Shown piece after piece: positions 37,657-45,552 of a stretch of 64,000 bases of DNA. The stretch's first letter is position 1, and each line of letters starts with the position of its first letter. The position numbers and the translations under genes are program-made. Under the pieces are notes generated by a model, which was given only the letters and a program-made list of their open reading frames with translations, did no database searches and was not told the origin of the DNA. Source of the stretch: Microbacter sp. GSS18 (GTDB taxonomy: Bacteria; Actinomycetota; Actinomycetes; Actinomycetales; Microbacteriaceae); assembly GCA_029319145.1 (NCBI GenBank), contig CP119753.1, forward strand, positions 1 through 64,000. Reading direction: 5' to 3'.

Positions 37657-37890
37657 TCAGCCGCCGGCGAACGGCGGCAGGACGTCGACGACCTCGTCGT
37701 CGCCCAGTGCGGTGTCGTCGTCCACGCGCTCGCCGTCGACGAGGACGGCGCAGCGGGGAAGGATCCCGACGAGGCCCGGGTACTCCTGGGCGACAGCGAC
37801 GCGCAGCGCGCCGAGGGTCGGCTCCGAGCGGGTCTCCTCGTCGCGGCCGGCCGCCTCCTCGGCGGCCGCGAAGTAGCGCACCCGCGCCAC
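37657..37890 (-). CDS. moaD: molybdopterin synthase sulfur carrier subunit MoaD
   Basis: A 77-residue ubiquitin-like sulfur carrier. It begins VARVRYFAAAEEAAGR and ends in the Gly-Gly (PPFAGG) that is adenylated and thiocarboxylated by the MoeB-type enzyme encoded upstream. The GTG start at 37890 shares a base with the TAG stop of the preceding mobA-DUF6457 gene, so the two are translationally coupled. Longer readings into the preceding frame are not supported. Confidence 0.92.
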   Translation of the reverse strand: MARVRYFAAAEEAAGRDEETRSEPTLGALRVAVAQEYPGLVGILPRCAVLVDGERVDDDTALGDDEVVDVLPPFAGG

Positions 37891-38858
37891 TAGGCGATCC
37901 CGCTCACGCCGGTGTCGACGCTCTCTTCGGCCTGGACGTCCTCGTCGATGTGCTCGGCGCCGCGCGCGAGCTTGACGACTTCGCCGATGGAGCGGGCGAC
38001 GGCATCCGGGTCGCCTCCGGCCAGTCCCGCGGCGACGCCCGCCGCGAACGCGCCCACCGGCGCCGCAGGGCGGGCCACGCCGTGCGCGGCGTCGCGGGCG
38101 AGGTCGAGGATCGCGGCGACCGGCAGCTGGTCGGCGGTCAGGCCCAGCTTCGAGCGCAGCGCCTCGGCCCATTCGTCGAGGGCCTCGGGGGGAAGGGTCG
38201 CTGACTGATCGCTCATGGTGACCTCCTCGTTCCGGCGGCGGCTGCCGCCGTCCGCTGATTCGATCCTGGCACGAGTCGAGGCGTCGGGCACCGCTCCGTG
38301 ACGCGCGGCGTCGTCCCACGTGTCGACGTCGGCCGACAGCGATCCGGGGTCGGCGAGGGCGGCGACGGCGAGTTCGGCCACGAGCGCCCGCACCGGGGCG
38401 TCGCGTCCGTCGTCGGGCAGGGCGGATGCCGCCGCCCGCAGCGCCCTCGTGCGATAGACGCCCGTCAGCCACTGCGGGCGCGACGTGGAGTCCGCGAGGC
38501 ACACGCCTTCGGTGTCGGCGGGGACGAGGGCGACGGCGTCGGCGAGGAACCGCACCGCCTCACGCACGTGCGGCAGATCGCACGCGAGGACGAACACCCA
38601 CTCCGGGTCGGTCTCGAGCGCTCGCAGCCCTGCGACCACCGCCGCGGCGGGCCCGGCGTACGGCGGATCCTCGCGCACCGCCGTCACATCCCTGCCGCGA
38701 TCAGGACCGACCGCGACGATCTCGGCGGAACCCGCCGCACGGACGGCGGCGATCGCGGCGTCCAGCAGCGTCTCGTCGCCGACGCGCAGCAGCGGCTTGT
38801 CGGCGCCGCCGAGCCGGGTCGCGCGGCCGCCGGCGAGGAGGATCGCCGCGACGCTCAC
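37890..38858 (-). CDS. MobA-type nucleotidyltransferase fused to DUF6457
   Basis: A 322-residue protein. Residues 1-190 are a MobA-like GT-A nucleotidyltransferase (AAILLAGGRATRLGGADKPL; FVLACDLPHVREAV), which would link GMP or CMP to molybdopterin. A ~20-residue polar linker leads to a DUF6457 domain (residues ~215-300, LDEWAEALRSKLGL ... FAAGVAAGLAGGDPDAV). The GTG start overlaps the moaC stop. An internal ATG at 38216 preceded by GAGGAGGT could yield the DUF6457 part as a separate protein. The role of DUF6457 is unknown. Confidence 0.88.
   Translation of the reverse strand: MSVAAILLAGGRATRLGGADKPLLRVGDETLLDAAIAAVRAAGSAEIVAVGPDRGRDVTAVREDPPYAGPAAAVVAGLRALETDPEWVFVLACDLPHVREAVRFLADAVALVPADTEGVCLADSTSRPQWLTGVYRTRALRAAASALPDDGRDAPVRALVAELAVAALADPGSLSADVDTWDDAARHGAVPDASTRARIESADGGSRRRNEEVTMSDQSATLPPEALDEWAEALRSKLGLTADQLPVAAILDLARDAAHGVARPAAPVGAFAAGVAAGLAGGDPDAVARSIGEVVKLARGAEHIDEDVQAEESVDTGVSGIA
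38214..38228 (-). promoter_or_regulatory. internal ribosome binding site and start for the DUF6457 module
   Basis: On the minus strand GAGGAGGT (38221-38228) lies 4 nt before an in-frame ATG (38216), the best ribosome binding site in the molybdenum block. It falls exactly at the domain boundary of the mobA-DUF6457 fusion (residue 215), so a separate ~108-residue product ending at 37890 is likely. Confidence 0.6.
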
Positions 38859-39334
38859 CGTTCTTCGCCGGGGCGGGTCCAGTCGCCGCTCTTGCCGCCG
38901 GTCTTCGCCACGATGCGCACGCTCTCGATCGAGGTCGCCTTGTCGAGCGCCTTGACCATGTCGACCACGGCGAGCCCCGCGACGGTGACGGCCGTGAGGG
39001 CCTCCATCTCGACGCCCGTGCGGTCGGCGGTGCGCACGGTCGCCTCGACCTCGATGCCCTCGTCGGTGATCTCGAGGTCGACCGCGGCGCCGTGCACGCC
39101 GATCACGTGCGCCAGCGGGAGCAGCTCGGGTGTGCGCTTGGCCGCCTGGATGCCCGAGATACGCGCCACGGCGAGCACGTCGCCCTTGGGCACGCTCCCG
39201 TCGCGCAGGGCCGCGACGACGTCGGGCGCGCAGCGGACGAACCCGCGCGCCGTCGCCGAGCGGACGGTCGGCTGCTTCTGGGTCACGTCGACCATGCGGG
39301 CGTGGCCCGCGGCATCCAGATGGGTGAAGCTCAT
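38855..39334 (-). CDS. moaC: cyclic pyranopterin monophosphate synthase MoaC
   Basis: MoaC (159 residues) acts after MoaA to form cyclic pyranopterin monophosphate. It has the family start FTHLDAAGHARMVDV, AVARISGIQAAKRT and GVEMEALTAVTVAGLAVVDM with the catalytic Asp/Lys region. The usual LCHP motif reads PLAHVIGVHG here. It overlaps moeA upstream and mobA downstream by 4 bp each, within a minus-strand operon moeB-moeA-moaC-mobA-moaD. No moaA is in this window. Confidence 0.94.
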   Translation of the reverse strand: MSFTHLDAAGHARMVDVTQKQPTVRSATARGFVRCAPDVVAALRDGSVPKGDVLAVARISGIQAAKRTPELLPLAHVIGVHGAAVDLEITDEGIEVEATVRTADRTGVEMEALTAVTVAGLAVVDMVKALDKATSIESVRIVAKTGGKSGDWTRPGEER

Positions 39335-40569
39335 GAGATCAGCATGACATCGACCGCGTCGCCCGCATCGACGCGCTCGGTCTCGGCGGGGACGACAGCA
39401 TAAGCCTCGGCGGCGCCGAGGCCCCCGGCCAGATGCGAGCCCCCGCCCGTGGCGGGCACGGCGCGCCAGCCGGCGGGGTCGGTGCGGTCGATGGTGACCG
39501 GCAGGTACTGGCGCCGCCCGGGCGGCGTGCGCCAGCCGCGCGCGGCCGGCAGCCGCAGCACCGCGCGTGCCAGCTCGGTGCGGCCCTGCATCGCCAGCAG
39601 CGCCGGGCGCACGAACACCTCGAACGACACCGCCGAGCTGACGGGGTTGCCGGGCAGACCGAACAGGAGGGTCCCGTCGGAGGCGGTGCCGAAGCCCTGC
39701 GGTTTGCCCGGCTGCATCGCGATCTTCGTGAAGGTCATGGCGTCGGCGAGCGTCGCCTTCACGACCTCGTACGCGCCTGCGCTCACGCCGCCCGAGAAGA
39801 CGATGGCGTCGGCGCCGAGCGCGCGCGCCTCGGCCACGGCGCGCACCGGGCCGTCGCCGTCGTCGTGGACCGTCATGCGCAGCACGACCTCGGCGCCCGC
39901 GTCCCGCGCGAGCCCCGTGAGCAGCTCGCTGTTGGACTCGGGGATCTGGCCCCGCCGCAGCGGCTCGCCGGGCGGCACGAGCTCGGACCCGGTCGACACC
40001 ACGACGACGCGCGGGCGCCGCGCCGCGACGATGCGATCGACGCCCGCCGCGGCCGCCGCGGCGCGCTGCAGCGGGCCGAGCGCGACACCGGCGGGCAGGA
40101 TCTCGTCGCCGATCGACGCGTCGTCGCCGTGCACGCGCACGTGCGCGCCGCGTCGTGCCGGGGCGCGCTCGACGAGGATGTCGCCGAGCGAGTCGGCCAG
40201 CCCGCCCGTGGTGTCCTCGAACGGCACGACGGTGTCGGCGGCGGCGGGCATCGGCGAACCGGTCATGATGCGCGCGGCCTCACCGGGACCGAGCGGGGGA
40301 TCGAGGTCGGTCCCGGCCGGGAGATCGGCGACGACCCGCAGCGTCGCGGGGGCGTCGGGCGCGGCATGCGCGACATCGGCGAAGCGGACCGCGAAGCCGT
40401 CCATGGCCGAATTGTCGAAGACGGGGATGTCGACCGCCGCACGCACGGGTTCGCGCAGCGTCAGCCCGTCCGCGTCGCGCACGGCGACCTCGATCGCGTC
40501 GACCGGGCGGACGGCCGCGAGCACCGTCGCGCGATGCGCCTCGACGGTGAGGAGAGCCGGCCCGGTCAT
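39331..40569 (-). CDS. moeA: molybdopterin molybdenumtransferase MoeA
   Basis: MoeA (412 residues) inserts molybdate into adenylated molybdopterin. Family motifs in order: FDNSAMDGFAVRFAD, RIMTGSPMPAAADTVVP, the GDEILPAG loop, VSTGSELVPPGE, FSGGVSAGAYE and GLPGNPVSSAVSFEVF, then the C-terminal domain IV. The ATG at 40569 overlaps the stop of the upstream MoeB-type gene. It works with the mog product and with the modABC transporter encoded on the other side. Confidence 0.95.
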   Translation of the reverse strand: MTGPALLTVEAHRATVLAAVRPVDAIEVAVRDADGLTLREPVRAAVDIPVFDNSAMDGFAVRFADVAHAAPDAPATLRVVADLPAGTDLDPPLGPGEAARIMTGSPMPAAADTVVPFEDTTGGLADSLGDILVERAPARRGAHVRVHGDDASIGDEILPAGVALGPLQRAAAAAAGVDRIVAARRPRVVVVSTGSELVPPGEPLRRGQIPESNSELLTGLARDAGAEVVLRMTVHDDGDGPVRAVAEARALGADAIVFSGGVSAGAYEVVKATLADAMTFTKIAMQPGKPQGFGTASDGTLLFGLPGNPVSSAVSFEVFVRPALLAMQGRTELARAVLRLPAARGWRTPPGRRQYLPVTIDRTDPAGWRAVPATGGGSHLAGGLGAAEAYAVVPAETERVDAGDAVDVMLIS

Positions 40570-41678
40570 GCGCGGGCTCCCTGGTGCGCGGTCCACGCGT
40601 CCATGCCGCCGACGAGGACGGATGCCGGGATGCCGGCGTCCCGCAGCGCCTCGGCGGCCCGCCGCGCGCGGACCCCCGCCTGGCACACGAGCACGAGGTC
40701 GGCGGAGCCGTCGAGTGCACGCGGGTCGCCGAGCACGTCGGCCAGCGGCACATGGCGGGCGCCGCGGATCGTGCCGGCGGCGACCTCCCACTCCTCGCGC
40801 ACGTCGACGATCGTGACGGCATCCGGGTCGAGGTCGGTCGCGTCGACGAAGACGAGGTCGGGCCGGGGCGCGGCGACGGGCTCGGGGTGGGCGACGGATC
40901 CGCCGGCATCCGTCCGCGCGGCGCGCAGGGGCACCTCGCGCTGACGGCCGCGCAGCGCGTCGATCATCAGCACGCGGCCGAGCAGCGGCTCGCCGATGCC
41001 GGCGATGAGCTTGACGGCCTCCATCGCCATGAGCGAGCCGATCTGCAGGCACAGCGCTCCGAGGACGCCGACGTCGGCGCACGTGGGCACGTCGCCGGTG
41101 CTCCCGGGCGGGTAGAGGTCGCTGAGCCGCACGGCCGGCGTGCCCGCCGGGGGAGCCGTCCAGAACACGGTCACCTGGCCGTGGAACTCCTGCACGGTCC
41201 CCCACACGAGCGGCGTGCCGAGCGCTTCGCACGCCGCCGCGACGGCTTCGCGCGTGTCGAAGGTGTCGGACCCGTCGATGACGAGGTCGGCCCCGGCGAG
41301 GATCGCCTCGGCGTTCGCGGGCGTGAGGCGCTCGCGGATCCCGCGGACCGCGGTGTCCGAGAGCGAGGCCGCGGCGCGCGCGGCGCTGTCGACCTTGGCC
41401 GCTCCGACGTCCTCGCGGCGGTGGATCACCTGGCGCTGCAGGTTCGAGACCTCGACCGCGTCGTCGTCGACGACCGTCAGCGTTCCGACGCCGGCCGCGG
41501 CGAGGGCCAGGATGACGGGAGAGCCGAGTCCGCCCGCGCCGACCACCGCGACGTGCGCGGCGGCGAGGCGGCGCTGGCCGATCTCGCCGAGCTGCGCGAG
41601 GGCGCGGTGCCGCGCGGTGCGCGCCCGCTCGGCGTCCGGCAGGGCGGCCACCGGCTCCACGAGAGGGGGGAGGGGCAT
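40566..41678 (-). CDS. moeB: MoeB/ThiF-type adenylyltransferase with rhodanese domain
   Basis: A 370-residue E1-like enzyme that adenylates the MoaD C-terminus, fused to a rhodanese domain that can supply sulfur (MOCS3-like layout). The adenylation domain shows VVGAGGLGSPVILALAAAGV and VEVSNLQRQVIHRREDVGAAK. The rhodanese domain occupies residues ~270-365 with the active-site loop VCQAGVRAR. TAGCCT lies 6 nt before the ATG, so the transcript of this moeB-to-moaD operon is probably leaderless. A zinc-ribbon CxxC pair is not obvious. Confidence 0.93.
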   Translation of the reverse strand: MPLPPLVEPVAALPDAERARTARHRALAQLGEIGQRRLAAAHVAVVGAGGLGSPVILALAAAGVGTLTVVDDDAVEVSNLQRQVIHRREDVGAAKVDSAARAAASLSDTAVRGIRERLTPANAEAILAGADLVIDGSDTFDTREAVAAACEALGTPLVWGTVQEFHGQVTVFWTAPPAGTPAVRLSDLYPPGSTGDVPTCADVGVLGALCLQIGSLMAMEAVKLIAGIGEPLLGRVLMIDALRGRQREVPLRAARTDAGGSVAHPEPVAAPRPDLVFVDATDLDPDAVTIVDVREEWEVAAGTIRGARHVPLADVLGDPRALDGSADLVLVCQAGVRARRAAEALRDAGIPASVLVGGMDAWTAHQGARA

Positions 41679-41779
41679 GCCCCCAGGCTAATGCGCCCCT
41701 GCTCGCCGTGGTCCGGGCGGCGGCATCCGTTCCGATCCCGTCATCCTCGGCGCGCAGTCTCGAACCTTACGAACCGCAG

Positions 41780-41817
41780 ATGCGGAGTAATGATGCGGAT
41801 ACCGCCGCGAATGCGGA
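41780..41817. repeat. three ATGCGGA direct repeats in the moeB/modA divergent control region
   Basis: ATGCGGA occurs at 41780-41786, 41793-41799 and 41811-41817, just upstream of the TAGCGT box (41821-41826) of the MerR-TOBE gene. It lies in the only control region between the cofactor operon and the transport operon, so it is a candidate site for a molybdate-responsive regulator, possibly the MerR-TOBE protein. It could be chance in GC-rich DNA. Confidence 0.4.
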
Positions 41818-41832
41818 TGCTAGCGTGACGAC

Positions 41833-42225
41833 ATGGCCAGCTACAAGATCGCGCAGGCCGCCCGCCTGCTGGGCGTGAGCGACGACACCGTGCGGCGCTG
41901 GACGGATGCCGGCATCCTGCCGACCACCGACGCGACGCCGGTCGAGATCCCCGGCGACGCCCTCGCGGAGCGCGCCGCTGCGATGGCCGCCGAGCAGGCC
42001 GACCCGACCGATGTGCTCTCGAGTGCGCGCAATCGGTTCGTCGGGCTCGTCACGCGCGTGCAGGTCGACGGCGTCATGGCGCAGGTCGACATCCAGTCCG
42101 GTCCGCATCGCGTCGTGTCGCTGCTGTCGGCCGAGGCCGTGCGCGACCTCGGCCTGGAGGTGGGCGGGCTCGCCGTCGCGGTCGTGAAGGCCACGAACGT
42201 CATCGTCGAGACCCCGAAGCGGTGA
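41833..42225 (+). CDS. MerR-type HTH + TOBE (molbindin) regulator
   Basis: A 130-residue protein with a MerR/excisionase-type helix-turn-helix (YKIAQAARLLGVSDDTVRRW, residues ~4-24) and a C-terminal TOBE/Mop domain (~65-128, FVGLVTRVQVDGVMAQVDIQ) that binds molybdate oxyanions. It is the actinobacterial counterpart of ModE and probably senses molybdate to control modABC and perhaps the divergent cofactor operon. TAGCGT lies 6 nt before the ATG. modA starts 2 bp after its stop. Confidence 0.9.
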   Translation: MASYKIAQAARLLGVSDDTVRRWTDAGILPTTDATPVEIPGDALAERAAAMAAEQADPTDVLSSARNRFVGLVTRVQVDGVMAQVDIQSGPHRVVSLLSAEAVRDLGLEVGGLAVAVVKATNVIVETPKR

Positions 42226-42226
42226 C

Positions 42227-43009
42227 ATGCGCCGAACGCCCCTGACCCTCGCGGCCCTCGCGGCCGCGGCGCTCGCGTTCTCGGGATGTGCGGGAGCGCC
42301 GGGATCCTCCGCGCCCGAGAGCTCCCGCGACGGCGTCGCGGGCGAGCTGACCGTCTACGCGGCGGCGTCCCTCGCGTCAGCGTTCGACGACCTCGCCGCC
42401 GAGTTCGAGCGTCTCCACCCCGATCTGACCGTGCGCCCCATCGTGTACGACGGCTCGAGCACGCTGGCCGTGCAGCTGCTCGAGGGCGCACCGGCGGACG
42501 TGTTCGCGTCGGCCGACGAGGCGAACATGCAGGCGGTGACGGACGCCGGTCTCGCGGCGGACCCGCACGTGTTCGCCACGAACACCCTCGTGATCGCGGT
42601 GCCCGACGGCAATCCGCGGGGCGTCGCCGACCTGGGCGACCTGGCCGACCCGGAAGCCGCGGTCGTGCTGTGCGCCGCGGCGGTGCCGTGCGGCGCGGCA
42701 TCCGCCACGCTCCTGGCGAACGCCGGCGTTGCGGTCACGCCCGCCAGCGAGGAGCAGAACGTCACGGCCGTGCTGACCAAGGTCGCCGCCGGCGAGGCCG
42801 ACGCGGGGCTCGTGTACGCCACCGACATCGCGCGGGCATCGGGAGTCGAGGCCGTCGCCGCGGCCGGTGCCGCCGACGTCGTGAACCGCTACCCGATCGC
42901 CGCGCTGACGGACGCCGCGAATCCGGTGGCCGCCGACGCCTTCGTCGCGTTCGTCCTCGGCGGGACGGGCCGGGCGGTGCTCGCCGACCGGGGATTCGGG
43001 GCGCCGTGA
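42227..43009 (+). CDS. modA: molybdate ABC transporter, binding lipoprotein ModA
   Basis: ModA (260 residues) captures molybdate or tungstate outside the cell. It has a lipoprotein signal with a Cys at residue 21 (AALAFSGC), then LTVYAAASLASAFDDLA, YDGSSTLAVQLLEGAPADVF and EEQNVTAVLTKVAAGEADAG, all family hallmarks. Its TGA overlaps the modB GTG. Confidence 0.95.
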   Translation: MRRTPLTLAALAAAALAFSGCAGAPGSSAPESSRDGVAGELTVYAAASLASAFDDLAAEFERLHPDLTVRPIVYDGSSTLAVQLLEGAPADVFASADEANMQAVTDAGLAADPHVFATNTLVIAVPDGNPRGVADLGDLADPEAAVVLCAAAVPCGAASATLLANAGVAVTPASEEQNVTAVLTKVAAGEADAGLVYATDIARASGVEAVAAAGAADVVNRYPIAALTDAANPVAADAFVAFVLGGTGRAVLADRGFGAP

Positions 43010-43827
43010 CGTCGCGCGAGGCGACGGCGGCGGGCACGCGCGGATTCGTTCCGCGCGTGCTGGCCCTGCCGGCCGTGCTGGGCCTGGCGCTGCTGACGGT
43101 GCCCCTCGCGGCTCTCGTGGCCCGCGTCGCCTGGTCGACGCTGTGGGACGACGTCACGTCCCCCGAGGCCCTGTCGGCTCTCGGTCTGTCGCTGTCGACG
43201 GGGCTGATCGCGACGGCCGCGTGCGTCGTGCTGGGCGTTCCGCTCGCCCTCGCGATCGCGCGCATGAACCGCCGGGGCGCTGCGGTCGTGCGGGCCCTCG
43301 TGACCATCCCGCTGGTGCTGCCGCCCATGGTCGGCGGGGTGTCGCTGCTGTTCCTGTTCGGCCGCAACGGGTGGGCGGGGCAGCTGCTGGGCGAAGCCGG
43401 CATCCGCCTGCCGTTCACCACGGCGGCCGTCGTCATCGCGCAGGTCTTCGTGGCGCTGCCGTTCCTGGTCCTCGCGCTCGAGGGGTCGCTGCGGGCGACC
43501 GGCGTCGCGTACGAGCAGACGGCGGCAGCGCTCGGCGCCGGGCGCTGGACGATCCTGCGCCGCGTGACGCTGCCCCTGGCGGCGCCGGGCCTGGTCGCCG
43601 GCATCGTGCTGTGCTTCGCGCGCGCGATCGGCGAGTTCGGCGCCACGGCGCTGTTCGCCGGGAACGCCCCCGGCGTGACCCGCACGATGCCGCTGGCCAT
43701 CTACACGGCCTTCAACGGCGCCGGTGTCTCGCCGGGCACCGCGGTCGCGCTGTCGCTGCTGCTGCTGGTGACCGCGATCGGTGTGCTCGTGCTCGTGCGG
43801 GCGTGGCGGGCGGAGGCTCCACGATGA
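43006..43827 (+). CDS. modB: molybdate ABC transporter permease ModB
   Basis: ModB (273 residues) is the membrane channel, with about six helices and the EAA-like loop YEQTAAALGAGRWTILRRVT. VLPPMVGGVSLLFLFGRNGW is the conserved periplasmic segment of the family. The GTG start at 43006 and the ATGA overlap with modC show tight translational coupling. Confidence 0.95.
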   Translation: MTSREATAAGTRGFVPRVLALPAVLGLALLTVPLAALVARVAWSTLWDDVTSPEALSALGLSLSTGLIATAACVVLGVPLALAIARMNRRGAAVVRALVTIPLVLPPMVGGVSLLFLFGRNGWAGQLLGEAGIRLPFTTAAVVIAQVFVALPFLVLALEGSLRATGVAYEQTAAALGAGRWTILRRVTLPLAAPGLVAGIVLCFARAIGEFGATALFAGNAPGVTRTMPLAIYTAFNGAGVSPGTAVALSLLLLVTAIGVLVLVRAWRAEAPR

Positions 43828-44921
43828 CCGCCGCGCTGGATGCACGGGTCGTCCTCGAGCGGGGCGGGTTCGCCCTCGACGCCGACATCGCGGTACCCGC
43901 GGGCGAGACGCTCGCGGTGATGGGCCCGAGCGGCGCCGGCAAGTCGACGCTGCTGGCGGTGCTCGCCGGGCTCGTCCCCTCGCGAGAGGGGCACGTGCGC
44001 GTGGGGGAGCGGACGCTGGACTCCTCCGCCCGGCCGCGCGTGCGCACGCCGCCGTCGCGGCGCGGCATCGTGCTGCTCGGCCAGGACGCGCGGCTCTTCC
44101 CGCATCTGAGCGTGCGCGAGAACATCGTCTTCGGACCGCGCGCCCACGGCATCCCGCGCGATCAGGCCGAGCGCGACGCCGACGATTGGCTGTTCCGCGT
44201 CGGGCTGGCGGGGGTCGGCTCCCGCAGGCCGGCGCAGCTCTCGGGCGGCCAGCAGCAGCGCGTCGCGCTCGCCCGCGCGCTGGCGACCGAGCCTGCCGTC
44301 CTGCTGCTGGACGAACCGCTCACGTCGCTCGACATCGACACCGCGGCCGACATCCGCGCGCTGCTGGCCTCGCAGCTGGCGGCGACCCGCACGACGGCGG
44401 TGGTGGCAACGCACGACGCCGTCGACGCCGTCGCCCTCGCCTCCCGCCTCGCGGTGCTCGAGAACGGCACGGTCACGCAGGCGGGCCCCGTGCGCACCGT
44501 CCTCGCCGAACCCGCGACGCCGTTCGCGGCCGCGGTCGCCGGGGTCAATCGCGTCGAGGGGGTCGTGCGCGGCGGCGGCCTCGAGACGCGGCGCGTGTCC
44601 ATCCCGGTCACCGCCGAGGCGGCATCCGCTCTGGACGGCCGCGCGGCGGCTGCCGTGTTCGGCCCGTCGTCCGTCGTGCTCGAGCGCGTCGAGGCCGATT
44701 CGTGGACCGCCGCGCTGCGGCTCGCGCCCGCGCCCGGCGAGTGGCTCGCGCGGGTGTCGCGACTGGAGCCGACGCCGGCGGGCGTGCGCATCCGCACCGG
44801 CGAGCCGGACGTCGCCGCCGACCTGCCTGCCGACCGCGCCGCCGCCCTCGGGCTCGTCCCCGGGTCTCCCGTGCGGCTGCGGGTCGACCCGGCCGCCGTC
44901 CGGCTGGTCCCGCGGCCGTAG
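43824..44921 (+). CDS. modC: molybdate ABC transporter ATP-binding protein ModC
   Basis: A 365-residue ATPase with Walker A (GPSGAGKST), Q-loop (LLGQDARLFPHLSV), ABC signature (LSGGQQQR), Walker B (VLLLDEP) and a C-terminal TOBE/Mop region (from ~residue 245) that may sense molybdate. It powers the ModAB transporter. Its TAG stop (44919-44921) begins the TAGACT box 6 nt before the next gene. Confidence 0.95.
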   Translation: MTAALDARVVLERGGFALDADIAVPAGETLAVMGPSGAGKSTLLAVLAGLVPSREGHVRVGERTLDSSARPRVRTPPSRRGIVLLGQDARLFPHLSVRENIVFGPRAHGIPRDQAERDADDWLFRVGLAGVGSRRPAQLSGGQQQRVALARALATEPAVLLLDEPLTSLDIDTAADIRALLASQLAATRTTAVVATHDAVDAVALASRLAVLENGTVTQAGPVRTVLAEPATPFAAAVAGVNRVEGVVRGGGLETRRVSIPVTAEAASALDGRAAAAVFGPSSVVLERVEADSWTAALRLAPAPGEWLARVSRLEPTPAGVRIRTGEPDVAADLPADRAAALGLVPGSPVRLRVDPAAVRLVPRP

Positions 44922-44930
44922 ACTCGGCCG

Positions 44931-45527
44931 GTGCCGCACATCCGACCGTTCCGTCCGGGCGACGAGTCCGCCCTCGTCGAGATCTGCCTGAAGACGGCGG
45001 ATGCCGGGGGCGACGCGACCGGCGTGTTCGAGGACGACGACGTGTGGGCCGCGGTGTTCGTGCTGCCCTACGTCGCGCGGCATCCGGAGTTCGCGTTCGT
45101 CGTCGAGACCGATGACGGCCGTGTCGTCGGCTACGCCGTCGGCGCCCCGGACACGCATGCGTTCGAGGACTGGTTCGCCGCCGAGTGGTGGCCCAGGTTC
45201 GCCGGGCGCTGGCCGCGGCCGGAGTCCGAGCGCACGCGGCAGGACGGCACGCTCATCTACGCCTCCTCGCGTCGCGCGGGAGCCGAGCCGTACGGCGACA
45301 CGTACCCCGCGCACCTGCACATCGACCTGCTCCCCGAGCTTCAGGGTCAGGGGTGGGGCAGGCGGCTCATCGACACGCTCGCCGACGCCCTCCGCGCGGC
45401 CGGCGTGACGGGACTGCACCTGGTCGCCGACGCCGGCAACACCGGAGCCCTGGCCTTCTACGAGCGCATCGGCTTCACACCGCTGCCCTCCCACGAGGGC
45501 GTGCAGGCTTTCGGGCGGATGCTGTGA
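44931..45527 (+). CDS. GNAT-family N-acetyltransferase
   Basis: A 198-residue acetyl-CoA-dependent acetyltransferase. The acetyl-CoA loop is LQGQGWGRRLIDTLADAL (near residues 137-154), preceded by HLHIDLLPE and followed by GNTGALAFYERIGF. The architecture resembles the acetyltransferase-like domain of O-GlcNAcase-type proteins. The GTG start at 44931 follows TAGACT at 6 nt and overlaps no ribosome binding site. The substrate is unknown. It is convergent with mftG. Confidence 0.85.
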   Translation: MPHIRPFRPGDESALVEICLKTADAGGDATGVFEDDDVWAAVFVLPYVARHPEFAFVVETDDGRVVGYAVGAPDTHAFEDWFAAEWWPRFAGRWPRPESERTRQDGTLIYASSRRAGAEPYGDTYPAHLHIDLLPELQGQGWGRRLIDTLADALRAAGVTGLHLVADAGNTGALAFYERIGFTPLPSHEGVQAFGRML

Positions 45528-45552
45528 GCCGCGCCCCCGGCCCGGTCGGCGT

